Assembly (NCBI RefSeq): GCF_023806485.1
Contig: NZ_JAMSLR010000004.1
Coordinates: 310,001 to 374,000, forward strand
Direction of reading: 5' to 3'
DNA: 64,000 nucleotides
DNA from: Thermalbibacter longus
GTDB lineage: Bacteria > Chloroflexota > Chloroflexia > Thermomicrobiales > Thermomicrobiaceae
Part shown: in pieces, positions 49,028 through 60,126 of the stretch
Layout: every line of letters starts with the position of its first letter
How positions within the stretch are numbered: position 1 is the first letter of the stretch
Program-made: the position numbers and the translations under genes
The notes under the pieces: generated by a model
What the model was told of the DNA's origin: nothing
Seen by the model: the letters and a program-made list of their open reading frames with translations, nothing else
Database searches by the model: none

Positions 49028-50395
49028 ATGACGCGCGAGGCCAGGGCTGAGACGTCGCGCTCACCCCAAGTGCTGCGGGGGATGCGCGATTTCTTGCCGC
49101 AACAGATGCTGCTGCGACAGGAGATCGTCGACCGCTTCAAGGCAGTGTTCGAGCGCTTCGGCTTCGAGCCGATCGACACCCCGCTGCTCGAGTACTACGA
49201 GGTCCTGGCGGGGAAGTACGGCGAAGAGGGCGAGAAGCTGATGTACCACTTCCAGGACCACGGTGGTCGGGAGGTGGGCCTGCGCTACGATCTGACCGTG
49301 CCCCTGGCACGCTTTGTGGCCGCGCACCGGCACGAGCTGACGTTCCCGTTCAAGCGCTACCACATCGGCCCGGTCTTCCGCGCGGAGAGGCCGCAGCGCG
49401 GCCGCTACCGGCAGTTCTGGCAGTGCGACGTCGACACGGTCGGCACTCGATCGATGCTGGCCGACGCCGAGGTGCTCCTGGTCTGGATCGAGGCGCTCGC
49501 TTCCGTCAACATCCCGAATGTCGTCGTTCAGGTCAACCATCGGAAACTGTTACAGGCGCTGGCGTCGCACGCGGGCGTGCCAGCCGAGCAGGCGCTCACT
49601 GTCTACCGAGCGATCGACAAGCTGGAGAAGATTGGCCCAGAGGGGGTTCGGGAGGAGCTTCTTCGCCACGGTGTGTCCGAGCCGGCTGCCCAGGGAGTGC
49701 TGGGCCTGGTGCAGCTCCGCGGTGAGCCAGGTCCGGTTCTCGCCGAAGTGCGCCAGCGCCTTGCCGGTGACCCGCAGGCGATGGAGGCGGTGGCCGAGCT
49801 CGAGGAACTCTTCCGCTACCTAGGTCTCCTCGGAGCTGACCCCCGGCGCTACGCGCTGAACCTGGCGCTAGCCCGCGGCCTCGACTACTACACTGGTCCT
49901 GTCTTCGAAGCGGTGGTTGAGGAACCGGCGATCGGTTCGCTCGGGGGCGCGGGCCGCTACGACGGGCTGATCGGCATGTTCCTGGGCGAGGATATTCCGG
50001 CGACCGGCGGCTCGCTCGGGCTCGAGCGAGTCGTCGAGGTGGTTCAGGAGCTGCAACTGCTCCATGCCCCGTCGACCGTGACCCAGGCGTTGGTGACGGT
50101 GTTCGACGACGAGAGCTGGGGTGTCGCGCTCGGGTTGGTCCAGGAGCTGCGCGCAGGCGGGGTCGCGGCCGAGGTCTACCTGGGAGAGCGGCGCGACTTG
50201 CGCCGGCAAGTCCAGTACGCGGATCGCAAGGGAGTGCCGCTGGTGCTGTTCTGTGGTCCCGACGAGCTAGCGGCCGGCGTGGTCACGATTCGCGAGCTGG
50301 CCAGCGGCGAGCAGCACCGGGTCGCCCGGGCTGACCTCGTGAGCGAAGTGCGGCGTCTCCTCGCTGCACGCGACCCTCGTTCGGCGAGCACTTGA
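49028..50395 (+). CDS. hisS: Histidyl-tRNA synthetase
   Basis: A 455-residue class II synthetase. VLRGMRDFLPQQM opens the core; RYDLTVPLARFVA, HIGPVFRAERPQRGRYRQFWQCDVD (motif 2; in part FRAERPQRGRYRQF) and LARGLDYYTGPVFEA (His-binding) follow, then GGRYDGL-like GAGRYDGLIGMF. The C-terminal anticodon-binding domain starts at about residue 350 (VTQALVTVFDD). No T-box or other leader is visible because it lies 23 bases after moaB in an apparent operon. Confidence 0.95.
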   Translation: MTREARAETSRSPQVLRGMRDFLPQQMLLRQEIVDRFKAVFERFGFEPIDTPLLEYYEVLAGKYGEEGEKLMYHFQDHGGREVGLRYDLTVPLARFVAAHRHELTFPFKRYHIGPVFRAERPQRGRYRQFWQCDVDTVGTRSMLADAEVLLVWIEALASVNIPNVVVQVNHRKLLQALASHAGVPAEQALTVYRAIDKLEKIGPEGVREELLRHGVSEPAAQGVLGLVQLRGEPGPVLAEVRQRLAGDPQAMEAVAELEELFRYLGLLGADPRRYALNLALARGLDYYTGPVFEAVVEEPAIGSLGGAGRYDGLIGMFLGEDIPATGGSLGLERVVEVVQELQLLHAPSTVTQALVTVFDDESWGVALGLVQELRAGGVAAEVYLGERRDLRRQVQYADRKGVPLVLFCGPDELAAGVVTIRELASGEQHRVARADLVSEVRRLLAARDPRSAST

Positions 50396-50475
50396 GGCGC
50401 TCCACCACTGGTTTCGGAGCCTGGTGCCGGGTAGATCGACCCTCCACGAGTTCGGCCATGTGCCTTCCTGGCAAC

Positions 50476-50504
50476 TTGACGCTGGCGGAAGGCTGGCGCA
50501 GAGT
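50476..50504 (+). promoter_or_regulatory. Promoter of the PIG-L deacetylase gene
   Basis: TTGACG (50476-50481), 17 bases, CAGAGT (50499-50504), about 45 bases before the ATG at 50552. Confidence 0.45.
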
Positions 50505-50551
50505 AGCCGGGTGCGTGCAGGCGCGAGCATCTGCGAGAAAGAGGACGAGGC

Positions 50552-51247
50552 ATGAGTAGCGAGCCGATGAACCGGGTGATGGTTGTGGTGGCGCATCCGG
50601 ACGACATGGAGTTCAGTTGCGGTGGCACAGTTGCGAAGTTCGCTCGCGAGGGGCGCCATATCGTCCTCGTCCAGTGCACGTCCGGCGACAAGGGCACTAA
50701 CCGGCGGGATCTGACACCGGAGCAACTGGCCCGGCTGCGCGAGGAGGAGGAGCGCGAAGCCTGTCGTCGCCTGGGCGTGGCGGAGGTAGTCTTCCTGGGT
50801 CTCCCGGACGGCGAGCTCGTGCCCGATCTGGCCTTTCGCGAGAAGATCGTCCGGCAGATCCGCCAGCACCGGCCGGATATCGTCATCACGCATGACCCGT
50901 TCCGGCCCTATGCGCTGCACCCGGACCACCGAGCCGTCGGCATCACGACGGTCGACGCGGTCTACCCCACGGCCCGCGACCCGTTGTACTTCCCCGAGCA
51001 CCTGAAAGAAGGGCTCGAGCCGCACAAGGTGGCCGAACTCTGGCTGTTCGGAGCTGAGTATCCGGATCTGTACATCGACATCTCGGAAACGCTCGATGCC
51101 AAGGTGCACGCGCTACGGGCGCACGTGAGCCAGGTGGGCGAGGCGAAGGATCTGGAAGAGCGTATCCGCGAGCGAACCGCGGAGGTAGGAGCCAGCCAGG
51201 GCATCCCCTACGCCGAGGCGTTCAAAGTGATCAAAATGCGGCGCTAG
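50552..51247 (+). CDS. PIG-L family deacetylase (BshB/MshB-like)
   Basis: A 231-residue zinc-dependent N-acetylglucosaminyl deacetylase-like protein. The metal motif AHPDDMEFSCGGT is at about residues 13-25, and ALHPDHRAVGITTVDAVYPTARDP holds the second His pair. Family members deacetylate GlcNAc-malate (bacillithiol), GlcNAc-inositol (mycothiol) or other amino-sugar conjugates. No thiol-synthesis partners are near. It stands alone before the trp leader. Confidence 0.85.
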   Translation: MSSEPMNRVMVVVAHPDDMEFSCGGTVAKFAREGRHIVLVQCTSGDKGTNRRDLTPEQLARLREEEEREACRRLGVAEVVFLGLPDGELVPDLAFREKIVRQIRQHRPDIVITHDPFRPYALHPDHRAVGITTVDAVYPTARDPLYFPEHLKEGLEPHKVAELWLFGAEYPDLYIDISETLDAKVHALRAHVSQVGEAKDLEERIRERTAEVGASQGIPYAEAFKVIKMRR

Positions 51248-51375
51248 CGACGGGTCCGGCCCTTACTCGCGTCCGTTTCGCCATATTCGGCGCGACACGT
51301 GCCGGGTGCGGAGGACGCCGTGTCAGCGTTCTCCATCGATCGGTGGTGCTGGGAGATCTTCAGCATTTCCAGGGC

Positions 51376-51404
51376 TTGACAGTGGTTCGGCCAGTCGCTA
51401 CAGT
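51376..51404 (+). promoter_or_regulatory. trp operon promoter
   Basis: TTGACA (51376-51381), 17 bases, TACAGT (51399-51404). Transcription would begin near 51411, at the start of the T-box leader. Confidence 0.78.
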
Positions 51405-51410
51405 ATGAAT

Positions 51411-51725
51411 CTAGGGACAACCCGATAGCGCCAACGACGACGAACGGAGCGAGTACGCGCCGGAGCGGGGCTCAGCGAGCCGGCGGGTGGTGAGAAGCCG
51501 GCGCCAGCGCGGGCGCGGAATGGATCCGGGAGTTGCGCCCCGAACGCGACAAGCTAGTAGGCGGCGCCGGAGACTCCACCGTTACCTGGGAGCTGGGTAT
51601 CGGATCGGGCAGTGGCCTGGTCCCGTACTCGTAGAGGTGGGATGCCCGCGTGAGCGGCATCCAACCAGGGTGGCACCGCGGAGTGAATTGAACCTCCGTC
51701 CCTGCTGGGACGGAGGTTTTGTTTT
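51411..51725 (+). ncRNA. T-box riboswitch (tryptophan type) of the trp operon
   Basis: The T-box consensus AGGGTGGCACCGCG is present at 51667-51680. It is followed by the terminator CCTCCGTCCC (51693-51702)/GGGACGGAGG (51707-51716) with TTTTGTTTT (51717-51725). Upstream lies a long structured Stem I region; GGAATGGATCC around 51518-51527 places a TGG (Trp) codon followed by A in a plausible specifier loop. Uncharged tRNA-Trp should stabilise the antiterminator and switch on trpE and the genes behind it. The specifier assignment is inference supported by the downstream genes; the T-box itself is directly visible. It fills most of the 508-base gap before trpE. Confidence 0.92.
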
Positions 51726-51755
51726 GGCTCTTGGCTCGCGAGAGGATTGCGCAGC

Positions 51756-53399
51756 ATGGCGGAAGCGGTGGCCGCGCATCGAAGACATCGGACCTCGACG
51801 CCTCCGACTGCGGCCCGGTATCGCCCCACGCTGGCGGAGGTGGCCGCGCTGTCGGCTCGCGGTAACCTGATCCCGATCTACCGGGAAATCGTGGCCGACC
51901 TGGAGACGCCAGTCTCCGCCTTCCTCAAGGTCGCTCGCGGTCGCTATGCCTTCCTCCTGGAAAGCGTCGAAGGCGGGGAGCGGCTCGCACGCTACTCCTT
52001 CATCGGCGCCGACCCGTTCCTGACGCTGGAACTCCGCGACGGCCAGGCGGTCGCTCGCTTCCACGGCCATCGCGAGTCGGCTGAGGTGACCGGTCCACCG
52101 GTGGCGTTCGGTGGGCTCGACTATTATGGGTACCCCGCGAGCGAGCGCCGGTTCACCTTCGATGACCCGCTGGTCGCGCTGCGCCAGTACCTGGAGCCGT
52201 ACCAGACCGTCTCACTGCCCAGCATGCCTCGCTTCCTGGGGGGCGCGGTCGGTTATCTCAGCTACGAGGCTGTCCGCTACTTCGAGCGCTTGCCGGTTGC
52301 CCCGGTCGATCCGCTAGGCTTCCCTGACGGCTTCTTCATGTTCGTCGACTCGATGCTGGTCTTCGACCATCTGGAGCGAACGATCAAGGTCGTCAGCCAC
52401 GTCCACGTCGACGAGCGGACGCCGCTCGAGCAGTCCTACGGTGAAGCCGTGGATCGTATCGAGCGACTGGTGGCCCGTTTGAACGGCCCACTTCGGACGC
52501 CGCTCGGGCGAGAGCCGATCGACGAGCGTCCGTTGCCGGACCGCCTGGTTCCGAACGTCGATCAGGCGACATACGAGGCAATGGTCGGCCGGGCTAAGGA
52601 GTACATCGCAGCCGGCGACATCATTCAGGTCGTTCTGTCCCAGCGGCAGGCGCTGCACACTGGGGCTCACCCGTTCACCGTGTACCGCGCGCTGCGCCGG
52701 GTGAATCCCTCGCCCTATATGTTCTTCCTCCAGCTCGGCGATGACCACCTGATCGGCTCGTCGCCGGAGATGCTGGTCCGGCTCGACGGCGACACGCTGC
52801 TGATGCACCCGATCGCTGGCACGCGGAGGCGTGGCCGCACCGACGAGGAGGACGAGGCGCTGGCCAACGAACTGGCGAACGACGAGAAGGAACGGGCCGA
52901 GCACATCATGCTGGTCGACCTCGGCCGCAACGACATCGGCAGGGTTTCTCGACCCGGCACGGTCCGTGTGCCCAAGCTGATGGAGATCGAGCGCTACAGC
53001 CACGTGATGCACCTGGTGAGTCACGTCACCGGGATACTGCACCCCGATCTCACCGGGTTGGACGCGCTTCGCGCGTGCTTCCCGGCGGGCACGGTTAGCG
53101 GCGCGCCGAAGATCCGCGCTATGCAGATCATCGCCGAGCTCGAGCCGGAGCGACGCGGCCCCTACTCAGGGGCGGTCGGCTACGTCGACTTCGGTGGCAA
53201 TCTGGATACCGCGATCACGCTGCGCACGATCGTGATGCGCGGTCAGACGGCATATCTCCAGGCCGGCGCCGGCATCGTCGCCGACAGCGTGCCGGAGCTG
53301 GAGCACAAGGAGTGCCATCACAAGATGCGGGCGCTGGTGCGCGCGATCGAGCTGGCGGAGGAGATAGAGCGAGAGCTCCGGGAGGGCGGCACACCATGA
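51756..53399 (+). CDS. trpE: Anthranilate synthase component I
   Basis: A 547-residue chorismate-utilising enzyme forming anthranilate with TrpG. The N-terminal [19 protein letters not shown] (in part LLESVEGG) is the tryptophan feedback site. The catalytic domain has VQVVLSQR-like [45 protein letters not shown] and [21 protein letters not shown] 51756 has GAGAGGA about nine bases upstream; a TTG three codons earlier is possible. It is first in the T-box-controlled operon and overlaps trpG by four bases. Confidence 0.95.
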   Translation: MAEAVAAHRRHRTSTPPTAARYRPTLAEVAALSARGNLIPIYREIVADLETPVSAFLKVARGRYAFLLESVEGGERLARYSFIGADPFLTLELRDGQAVARFHGHRESAEVTGPPVAFGGLDYYGYPASERRFTFDDPLVALRQYLEPYQTVSLPSMPRFLGGAVGYLSYEAVRYFERLPVAPVDPLGFPDGFFMFVDSMLVFDHLERTIKVVSHVHVDERTPLEQSYGEAVDRIERLVARLNGPLRTPLGREPIDERPLPDRLVPNVDQATYEAMVGRAKEYIAAGDIIQVVLSQRQALHTGAHPFTVYRALRRVNPSPYMFFLQLGDDHLIGSSPEMLVRLDGDTLLMHPIAGTRRRGRTDEEDEALANELANDEKERAEHIMLVDLGRNDIGRVSRPGTVRVPKLMEIERYSHVMHLVSHVTGILHPDLTGLDALRACFPAGTVSGAPKIRAMQIIAELEPERRGPYSGAVGYVDFGGNLDTAITLRTIVMRGQTAYLQAGAGIVADSVPELEHKECHHKMRALVRAIELAEEIERELREGGTP

Positions 53400-54019
53400 T
53401 CCTCTTGATCGACAACTACGACTCATTTACCTACAACCTCTTCCAGTACTTGACCGAGCTGGGAGCCGACGTGGTCGTCCGGCGGAACGACGCGATCACC
53501 GTCACGGAAGCCGAAGCGCTGGAACCTGACGGCATCGTGATCTCGCCGGGGCCATGCACCCCGCGCGAGGCCGGGGTGTCGGTTCCTCTGATCCGCGAGC
53601 TCGCCGGCCAGGTGCCGATCCTGGGGGTCTGTCTCGGTCACCAGGCGATCGCGGAGGCGTTCGGCGGTCGCGTGGTACGAGCGCCCAGCCTGATGCATGG
53701 CAAGACCTCGCTGATCTACCACGACGGGCAGGGAGTCTTCGCCGGGCTGCCCTGCCCGTTCGTCGCCACGCGCTATCACTCGCTGATCGCGGAGGAGGCG
53801 AGCCTGCCCGAGGTGTTGGAAATCAGCGCCCGTAGCGAGGACGGGCTGATCATGGGGCTTCGCCACCGCACGGGGGCGATCGAGGGCGTGCAGTTCCACC
53901 CTGAGTCGATCCTGACCGAGGTGGGCAAGGACCTTCTGAAGAACTTCCTGCAACTGGTCGAAGCGCGTCGTCAGACCGGACAAGCGTCGGCTCTGGTCGC
54001 TACGGGAGGTGAGGGATGA
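53396..54019 (+). CDS. trpG: Anthranilate synthase component II (glutamine amidotransferase)
   Basis: A 207-residue class I glutamine amidotransferase supplying ammonia to Trp[40 protein letters not shown] (nucleophilic Cys about residue 81) and [12 protein letters not shown] (His, Glu) are all present. The ATG overlaps the trpE TGA (ATGA). Because the fold is shared with PabA it may also serve folate synthesis. Confidence 0.95.
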   Translation: MILLIDNYDSFTYNLFQYLTELGADVVVRRNDAITVTEAEALEPDGIVISPGPCTPREAGVSVPLIRELAGQVPILGVCLGHQAIAEAFGGRVVRAPSLMHGKTSLIYHDGQGVFAGLPCPFVATRYHSLIAEEASLPEVLEISARSEDGLIMGLRHRTGAIEGVQFHPESILTEVGKDLLKNFLQLVEARRQTGQASALVATGGEG

Positions 54020-55062
54020 TCGTCGACGCGATTCGCAAAGTCGCCGGTGGGGAAGTGTTGACGCAGGCGGAGGCTGCCGAGGCGATGGAAGCGATCATGA
54101 CCGGCGAGGCGACGCCGGCCCAGATTGCCGCGCTGGTCACTGCCCTGCGCCTGCGCGGCGAGCGCGAGGAGGAGATAGCTGGCTTCGCCCAGACGATGCG
54201 CCGCCATGCCGTGCCGGTCGCCCTCTCGCTCCAGGATCCAGTCGTCGACACCTGCGGAACAGGGGGAGACGGCGCCCGGACGTTCAACATCTCGACGGCG
54301 GCTGCCTTCGTGGTCGCCGGCGCGGGTGTGCCGGTCGCCAAGCACGGTAATCGGGCAATGTCGAGCCACAGCGGCTCTGCCGACGTGCTCGAGGCGCTCG
54401 GCGTGCGGATCGATCTCGGGCCGGACGCGGTCGCCCGCTGTGTTCAAGAAGTCGGTATCGGCTTCATGTTCGCGCCGCGCTTCCACCCGGCCATGCGCCA
54501 CGCGGCGCCGGTGCGTCGTGAGATCGGCATCCGCACCGTCTTCAATGTTCTGGGGCCGATGACCAACCCCGCAGGGGTGCGGCACCAGCTCATCGGCGTC
54601 GCCATGCCCGACCTGGTGGAGACCGTGGCCCGGGTGCTGGCGCTGCTCGGGACAGAGCACGCGCTGGTCGTGTACTCGGGCGACGGTCTCGACGAGCTGA
54701 GCCTGGGTGCGCCTAACCGGGTCTATGAGGTCCGTGCCAACGGCTCGACGACCGTGCACCAGTTCACGCTCGACGCCGCCGAGCTGGGCTTAACTCCCGT
54801 CGCCTCGGAGGCGGTGCGGGGAGGCTCGGCCGCCGAGAACGCGGCGCTGATTCGCCGGGTGTTGCAGGGCGAGCCGGGTCCTGCGCGCGAGATCACGCTG
54901 CTCAACGCGGCGGCAGCGCTCTACGCGGCCGATAGCGCCTCCTCGCTCGGGGAGGGTCTTCTACTGGCGGCACGGTCGATCGACAGCGGCGCCGCGCTCG
55001 CCCGGTTGGAGGCCTTGATCGAGCTTTCGAACCGGCTGATCGAGGCCGAGGTGCAGGTCTGA
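54016..55062 (+). CDS. trpD: Anthranilate phosphoribosyltransferase
   Basis: A 348-residue enzyme joining anthranilate to [21 protein letters not shown] binds PRPP pyrophosphate, [21 protein letters not shown] binds anthranilate (in part [17 protein letters not shown]), and [12 protein letters not shown] is the family signature. The start overlaps trpG by four bases, and the stop shares one base with the trpC ATG. Confidence 0.95.
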   Translation: MIVDAIRKVAGGEVLTQAEAAEAMEAIMTGEATPAQIAALVTALRLRGEREEEIAGFAQTMRRHAVPVALSLQDPVVDTCGTGGDGARTFNISTAAAFVVAGAGVPVAKHGNRAMSSHSGSADVLEALGVRIDLGPDAVARCVQEVGIGFMFAPRFHPAMRHAAPVRREIGIRTVFNVLGPMTNPAGVRHQLIGVAMPDLVETVARVLALLGTEHALVVYSGDGLDELSLGAPNRVYEVRANGSTTVHQFTLDAAELGLTPVASEAVRGGSAAENAALIRRVLQGEPGPAREITLLNAAAALYAADSASSLGEGLLLAARSIDSGAALARLEALIELSNRLIEAEVQV

Positions 55063-55865
55063 TGGCACGAGAGCAGGCGACGTTTCTCGACCGCATCCTC
55101 GAGCGGACACGCCAGGATTTGGCCAGGCGCCAGGAGGCTCAGCCGCTCGCCGCACTCGAGCGAGCGCTGGCCGCCCGGCCGCCCTCGGTACCCTTCGCCG
55201 CCACGCTGCGCGGCGAGCGTGTCCGGGTGATCGCCGAGGTGAAGCGTGCTTCACCTTCGAAGGGACCGATCGCGCCGGGGGTCTCCGCCGAGGCAGTGGC
55301 ACGCGACTATCTGGCGGGTGGTGCGGCAGCGATCTCCGTGCTGACCGACGAGCCGTTCTTCCAGGGCTCACTGGCCGATCTGGAGACTGTGAGCCGCCTC
55401 GCACACGCCGCGTGGCCACCTCGACCGGTGCTGCGCAAGGACTTCATCGTGGATCCGCACCAGGTGGCGGAGGCGCGCGCCCACGGCGCCGACGCGGTGC
55501 TCCTGATCGTGGCCGCGCTCTCAGACGGTAGCCTCCGCGAGCTGATGGCGGCAGTGCGCGACTACGGGCTAGAGGCCCTCGTCGAGGTGCACGACGAGGC
55601 GGAGCTCGAGCGAGCGCTCGCAGCGGGGGCCCAGGTTGTCGGGATCAACAACCGTGATCTGCGTACCTTCATTGTCGATCTGTCGGTGAGCGAGCGACTC
55701 GCGCCGCTGGTGCCGCGCGATCGGGTCGTCGTGGCGGAGAGCGGCATCCACAGTCGCGCCGATGTCGAGCGCCTGGCGGCCGTGGGGGTGCACGCCGTTC
55801 TCGTCGGGGAGTCGCTGATGACCGCGCCGGATCGGCGGGCAGCACTGGAGGCGCTATGCCGGTGA
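55062..55865 (+). CDS. trpC: Indole-3-glycerol-phosphate synthase
   Basis: A 267-residue TIM barrel. IAEVKRASPSKG carries the catalytic Lys, VLTDEPFFQGSL, VLRKDFIVDPHQV, INNRDLRTF and VAESGIHSRADV follow in the standard order. It overlaps trpF by ten bases. Confidence 0.95.
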   Translation: MAREQATFLDRILERTRQDLARRQEAQPLAALERALAARPPSVPFAATLRGERVRVIAEVKRASPSKGPIAPGVSAEAVARDYLAGGAAAISVLTDEPFFQGSLADLETVSRLAHAAWPPRPVLRKDFIVDPHQVAEARAHGADAVLLIVAALSDGSLRELMAAVRDYGLEALVEVHDEAELERALAAGAQVVGINNRDLRTFIVDLSVSERLAPLVPRDRVVVAESGIHSRADVERLAAVGVHAVLVGESLMTAPDRRAALEALCR

Positions 55866-56584
55866 GGCCTGGCATCGTCAAGCTCTGCGGGATGCGCACT
55901 CCCGAGGACGCGCTGGCTGCGGCCGCGGCCGGAGCCGACCTGATCGGGCTGGTCTTCGCGCCGAGCAGGCGCCAGGTCTCGCTTAGCCTCGCCTGCGCCA
56001 TCGTCCAGGAGCTCGAAACGTTACCGGCCCGACCGGCCGTCGTCGGGCTCTTCGTGAACGCGCCGGCCGCCGAGGTGCTCCGGCTCGCCGAGACGGTGCC
56101 ACTCGACCTGATCCAGCTCTGTGGCGATGAGCCAGCGGCCTACTTGGACAGCTTGGATCGCCCGGTGCTCCGCACCCTTCGTCTTCGCCCCGGCATTACC
56201 AGCCGCGAGGCGCGCGCACTGGCGACTACGTACTTCGAGCGGCCGCGCCCGCCGCGCGCCCTCGTGGTGGACGCGCACGTGCCCGGGCACTTCGGCGGCA
56301 CGGGCACCCTGGCAGACTGGGAGCTTGCGGCGGAACTCGCCACGGAGTTCCCGGTTGTCCTGGCCGGAGGGCTACATCCAGGCAACGTCGCGCAGGCGAT
56401 CGCCAGGGTGCGCCCGGCTGGGGTGGACGTCTCCAGCGGCATCGAGACCCAAGGGCGCAAGGACCCTGCCAGGATTCGCGCGTTCGTCGCGGCGGCCCGC
56501 GCGGCGTTCGGCGCTCTGGATGAGGAAGCTCGCGATCTCTCCCCTGAGCCGCAGCCGACCCTCGCCTGGAAGGAGGAGTTATGA
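55856..56584 (+). CDS. trpF: Phosphoribosylanthranilate isomerase
   Basis: A 242-residue TIM barrel. [28 protein letters not shown] (in part [12 protein letters not shown], with the catalytic Cys), [16 protein letters not shown] and [15 protein letters not shown] plus GVDVSSGIE are diagnostic. It overlaps trpC at its start and trpB at its end (ATGA). Confidence 0.95.
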   Translation: MPVRPGIVKLCGMRTPEDALAAAAAGADLIGLVFAPSRRQVSLSLACAIVQELETLPARPAVVGLFVNAPAAEVLRLAETVPLDLIQLCGDEPAAYLDSLDRPVLRTLRLRPGITSREARALATTYFERPRPPRALVVDAHVPGHFGGTGTLADWELAAELATEFPVVLAGGLHPGNVAQAIARVRPAGVDVSSGIETQGRKDPARIRAFVAAARAAFGALDEEARDLSPEPQPTLAWKEEL

Positions 56585-57801
56585 CCCTCGAGACGAGTAC
56601 ACGACCGACCTCCCAGTTGCCGGATGAGCGCGGGCGCTTTGGACAGTTCGGCGGCATCTACGCGCCAGTGACGCTGTTGCCGGCCATCGAGGAGTTGATT
56701 GAAGCCTATAACGAGGCGCGCCAGGATCCAGCCTTCCAGGCCGAGTTCGAGCGGCTGCTCCGGCACTACGTGGGCCGTCCGACGCCGCTCTACCACGCGG
56801 CCAAGCTAAGCCGGGAGGTCGGTGGGGCGCAGATCTACCTGAAGCGGGAGGATCTGGCACACACCGGCGCGCACAAGATCAACAACGCGGTCGGCCAGGG
56901 GTTGCTCGCCAAGCGGATGGGCAAACCGCGCGTGATCGCCGAGACGGGGGCGGGCCAGCACGGCGTCGCGACGGCGACGGTCTGCGCCATGCTCGGCCTC
57001 GAGTGTGTGGTCTATATGGGCGAGCTCGATATCCAGCGCCAATCCCTCAATGTCTTCCGCATGAAACTGCTGGGCGCCGAGGTAAAGGCCGTTACCTCGG
57101 GCAGCCGCACGCTCAAGGACGCGATGAACGAGGCGATCCGGGACTGGGTAACCAATGTCCGCACCACGTACTACCTCATCGGCTCAGTCGCCGGCATGCA
57201 CCCCTATCCGATGATGGTGCGTGACTTCCAGTCGGTGATCGGGCGAGAGACACGGCAGCAAGCCCTGGAGCTGTGCGGCCGTCTGCCTGACGCGATCGTT
57301 GCCTGCGTCGGAGGCGGCTCGAACGCGATGGGGATCTTTTACCCCTTCCTGGAGGATTCGGAGGTCGAGCTGCACGGGGCCGAAGCGGCCGGCGAGGGGA
57401 TCGAGACCGGCCGGCACGCCGCCAGCCTGACAGCGGGGCGCGTCGGGGTGCTCCACGGCTCCCGCTCGTATGTGTTGCAGGACGATGATGGGCAGATTCT
57501 GGAGGCGCACAGCATCTCGGCCGGGTTGGACTACCCGGGTGTCGGGCCGGAGCACAGCTACCTGAAGGAGATCGGCCGCGCGACGTACCACCCGATTACG
57601 GACCGCGAGGCGCTGGAGGCGTTCCAGCTCCTCTGTCGCACCGAGGGGATCATCCCGGCCCTGGAGCCGGCGCACGCGGTGGCGCTGGCGGTTCGCCTGG
57701 CCGCGGAGCGCAGCCCAGACGACATTATCGTGGTCAATCTCTCTGGTCGTGGAGACAAGGACATGCACACCGTCGCGCAGGCGCTGGGGGTGACCTTATG
57801 A
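56581..57801 (+). CDS. trpB: Tryptophan synthase beta chain
   Basis: A 406-residue PLP enzyme. [18 protein letters not shown] carries the PLP Lys, [14 protein letters not shown] and [15 protein letters not shown] the phosphate-binding Gly/Ser-rich loop, and [10 protein letters not shown] the communication segment. The N-terminal block reads [18 protein letters not shown] where many TrpB1 proteins have GYFGPFGGRYVPETL, a mild variation. It overlaps trpF and trpA by four bases each. Confidence 0.95.
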   Translation: MTLETSTRPTSQLPDERGRFGQFGGIYAPVTLLPAIEELIEAYNEARQDPAFQAEFERLLRHYVGRPTPLYHAAKLSREVGGAQIYLKREDLAHTGAHKINNAVGQGLLAKRMGKPRVIAETGAGQHGVATATVCAMLGLECVVYMGELDIQRQSLNVFRMKLLGAEVKAVTSGSRTLKDAMNEAIRDWVTNVRTTYYLIGSVAGMHPYPMMVRDFQSVIGRETRQQALELCGRLPDAIVACVGGGSNAMGIFYPFLEDSEVELHGAEAAGEGIETGRHAASLTAGRVGVLHGSRSYVLQDDDGQILEAHSISAGLDYPGVGPEHSYLKEIGRATYHPITDREALEAFQLLCRTEGIIPALEPAHAVALAVRLAAERSPDDIIVVNLSGRGDKDMHTVAQALGVTL

Positions 57802-58619
57802 GCGGAGTGCGACAGAGCCGTATCGCGGAGACGTTCGACCGGCTTCGGAGCCGGCGCGAGATCGGGATCTTCCCCTACTTGACCGTGGGCTTTCCGGAGC
57901 GCGAGAGCACGCTCCAGCTCGTGCCGGCGCTGGTGGAAGGTGGAGCAGCGGCGATCGAGCTGGGTATTCCCTTCTCCGATCCTCTGGCCGACGGGGTAAC
58001 GGTTCAACGCGCGAGCCAGATCGCGCTCGGCAACGGGGTGACGGTGCGCTTCTGCCTCGAGACCGCGGCCAGCCTGCGCCGGTCGGGCGTTGACGTGCCG
58101 CTCGTCTTCATGGGATACTTCAACCCACTGCTCCAGTTCGGGCTGGAGCGGTTCGTGTCTGCTTGTGCTGAGATCGGCGTAGACGGGCTGATTATCCCTG
58201 ATCTGCCGCCGATCGAGAGCGACGAGCTGGCCGCGATCTGCCACCAGTACGGGCGTGATCTGATCTTCATGGTCGCACCGACGAGCACCGATGCGCATCT
58301 GCAAGCCGTCGCTCGCCAGGCGAGCGGGTTCGTGTACTGTGTCTCGCTGACCGGCGTGACCGGAGCTCGCGACCGGCTCGATGCGGGCGTCGGTGCCTTT
58401 CTCGCGCGCGTGCGGCGTCATATCGATCTTCCGTTGACGCTCGGTTTCGGCATCGCCCGTCCAGAGCACGTGCAGGAAGCGGCTTCAGTCGCCGATGCTG
58501 TGGCCGTCGGCAGCGCTTTGCTCGAGCGGATCAGTCAGGCTACGCCTGATCGGCAGGTCGAAGCGGCGCGATCGTTCATCGAGTGGCTGCGCTCACCGTT
58601 GCTATCGAGCGCGGGGTGA
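57798..58619 (+). CDS. trpA: Tryptophan synthase alpha chain
   Basis: A 273-residue TIM barrel converting indole-glycerol phosphate to indole. [21 protein letters not shown] carries the catalytic Glu and Asp (in part [13 protein letters not shown]), [13 protein letters not shown] and [11 protein letters not shown] follow, then [15 protein letters not shown] and the phosphate-binding [11 protein letters not shown] and AVAVGSAL. It ends 24 bases before aroH. Confidence 0.95.
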   Translation: MSGVRQSRIAETFDRLRSRREIGIFPYLTVGFPERESTLQLVPALVEGGAAAIELGIPFSDPLADGVTVQRASQIALGNGVTVRFCLETAASLRRSGVDVPLVFMGYFNPLLQFGLERFVSACAEIGVDGLIIPDLPPIESDELAAICHQYGRDLIFMVAPTSTDAHLQAVARQASGFVYCVSLTGVTGARDRLDAGVGAFLARVRRHIDLPLTLGFGIARPEHVQEAASVADAVAVGSALLERISQATPDRQVEAARSFIEWLRSPLLSSAG

Positions 58620-58643
58620 GACGATCACTAGGAGGGGAAGGGC

Positions 58644-59015
58644 ATGGGCTGGTGCCGGGGCATCCGCGGGGCGACCACGGTGGAGCGAAACGACGCGACC
58701 GACATGCTGGAAGCGACGCGGGAACTACTCACGGCACTAGTCGAAGCCAACGGCATTCAACCCGACGATGTGGCCAGCATCATCTTCACGACCACGCCGG
58801 ATCTCACCGCGACCTTCCCGGCCGTGGCGGCCCGCGAGCTCGGCTGGGTACACGTGCCGCTCCTGTGTGCTCACGAGATGGACGTGCCGGGGGCGCTGCG
58901 GGGCGTGATCCGGGTATTGATGCACGTGAACACGGACAAGTCGGCTCGCGAGATCAAGCACGTCTACCTGCGCGGCGCGCGCGAACTGAGGCCCGAGTGG
59001 GCGTTCGACGGTTAG
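58644..59015 (+). CDS. aroH: Chorismate mutase, AroH type
   Basis: A 123-residue trimeric-barrel chorismate mutase. [14 protein letters not shown] provides the first Arg, [22 protein letters not shown] the Glu and second Arg region (in part [17 protein letters not shown]), and [13 protein letters not shown] the C-terminal Tyr/Arg. It diverts chorismate towards Phe and Tyr, so its location behind a Trp-specific T-box is notable. It is followed by the DAHP synthase after 33 bases. Confidence 0.93.
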   Translation: MGWCRGIRGATTVERNDATDMLEATRELLTALVEANGIQPDDVASIIFTTTPDLTATFPAVAARELGWVHVPLLCAHEMDVPGALRGVIRVLMHVNTDKSAREIKHVYLRGARELRPEWAFDG

Positions 59016-59048
59016 CGTCCGGGGAGACCGGTTAGGGAGGGGGCATCG

Positions 59049-60113
59049 ATGATCGTCGTCATGGAGCCTGGCGCGACGCAAGAGCAGATCGAGACAGTCG
59101 TCAAGCGCGTGGCCGAGTTCGGTTTCGGTACCAAGATCGTCGTCGGTGCCGAGCGCTCGATCGTGGGCGTGCTGGGAGCACCACTGCCGGATACGCTCAA
59201 GGAGGCGCTCGAGCTCCTCCCCGGCGTCGAAGAAGTGGTCCGGATCACCAAGCGGTACAAGCTGGTCAGCCGGGACTTTCACCCGATCGATACCGTCGTC
59301 CACGTCCGCGATGTCGCCATCGGAGGGAACGAGGTGGCGGTCATCGCTGGGCCGTGCTCGGTCGAGAGCGAAGAGCAGATCATCGAGACGGCGCGGGCAG
59401 TAAAGGCGGCTGGCGCCCGGCTGCTGCGTGGCGGCGCGTACAAGCCGCGCACCTCTCCGTACGAGTTCCGCGGCCTCGGCGAGACGGGACTGAAGTATCT
59501 CGCCAAGGCGCGCGAGGAAACCGGATTGCCGATCGTCACCGAGGTGCTGAGCCCGCAGGATGTCGACCTGGTGGCCGAGTACGCCGACGTGCTGCAGGTG
59601 GGCGCTCGCAACTGCCAGAACTACCTGCTCCTGGAGGCCGTGGGAAAGGCGAAGAAGCCGGTCTTGCTCAAGCGCGGGATGTCCGTCCAGATCGAGGAGT
59701 GGCTGCTCGCGGCCGAGTACGTGATGGCCCAGGGGAACGAGCAGGTCATCCTCTGCGAGCGCGGCATCCGCACATTCGAGACGTTCACGCGCAACACGCT
59801 CGACCTAGCGGCTGTGCCAGTCGTCAAGCGGCTGAGCCATCTGCCGATCATCGTCGACCCCAGCCACGGCACCGGGCGCTGGTACCTGGTACCCTCGATG
59901 ATGCTGGCCGCGGTCGCTGCCGGAGCCGACGGGTTGATCGTCGAGGTTCATCCGAACCCTGACCATGCCCTCTCTGACGGCGCGCAGTCGCTGACCTTCG
60001 AGAACTTCGCGACGGTGATGCCGCGGTTGGCAGCGGTCGCCCAGGCGGTCGGCCGTTCATTGCCGTTGCCCCAGGTGCCGGAGGCTGAGACTGCGCTCTC
60101 CCCGGCCGATTAG
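59049..60113 (+). CDS. aroF: 3-deoxy-7-phosphoheptulonate synthase
   Basis: A 354-residue type I-beta DAHP synthase, first step of the shikimate pathway. Residues ~1-70 are a ferredoxin-like regulatory domain ([18 protein letters not shown]), as in Thermotoga where it mediates feedback inhibition. The barrel carries [55 protein letters not shown] and [11 protein letters not shown]. It is part of the trp-aro set and probably under the T-box. Confidence 0.95.
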   Translation: MIVVMEPGATQEQIETVVKRVAEFGFGTKIVVGAERSIVGVLGAPLPDTLKEALELLPGVEEVVRITKRYKLVSRDFHPIDTVVHVRDVAIGGNEVAVIAGPCSVESEEQIIETARAVKAAGARLLRGGAYKPRTSPYEFRGLGETGLKYLAKAREETGLPIVTEVLSPQDVDLVAEYADVLQVGARNCQNYLLLEAVGKAKKPVLLKRGMSVQIEEWLLAAEYVMAQGNEQVILCERGIRTFETFTRNTLDLAAVPVVKRLSHLPIIVDPSHGTGRWYLVPSMMLAAVAAGADGLIVEVHPNPDHALSDGAQSLTFENFATVMPRLAAVAQAVGRSLPLPQVPEAETALSPAD

Positions 60114-60126
60114 GTTGGTGCACTCG

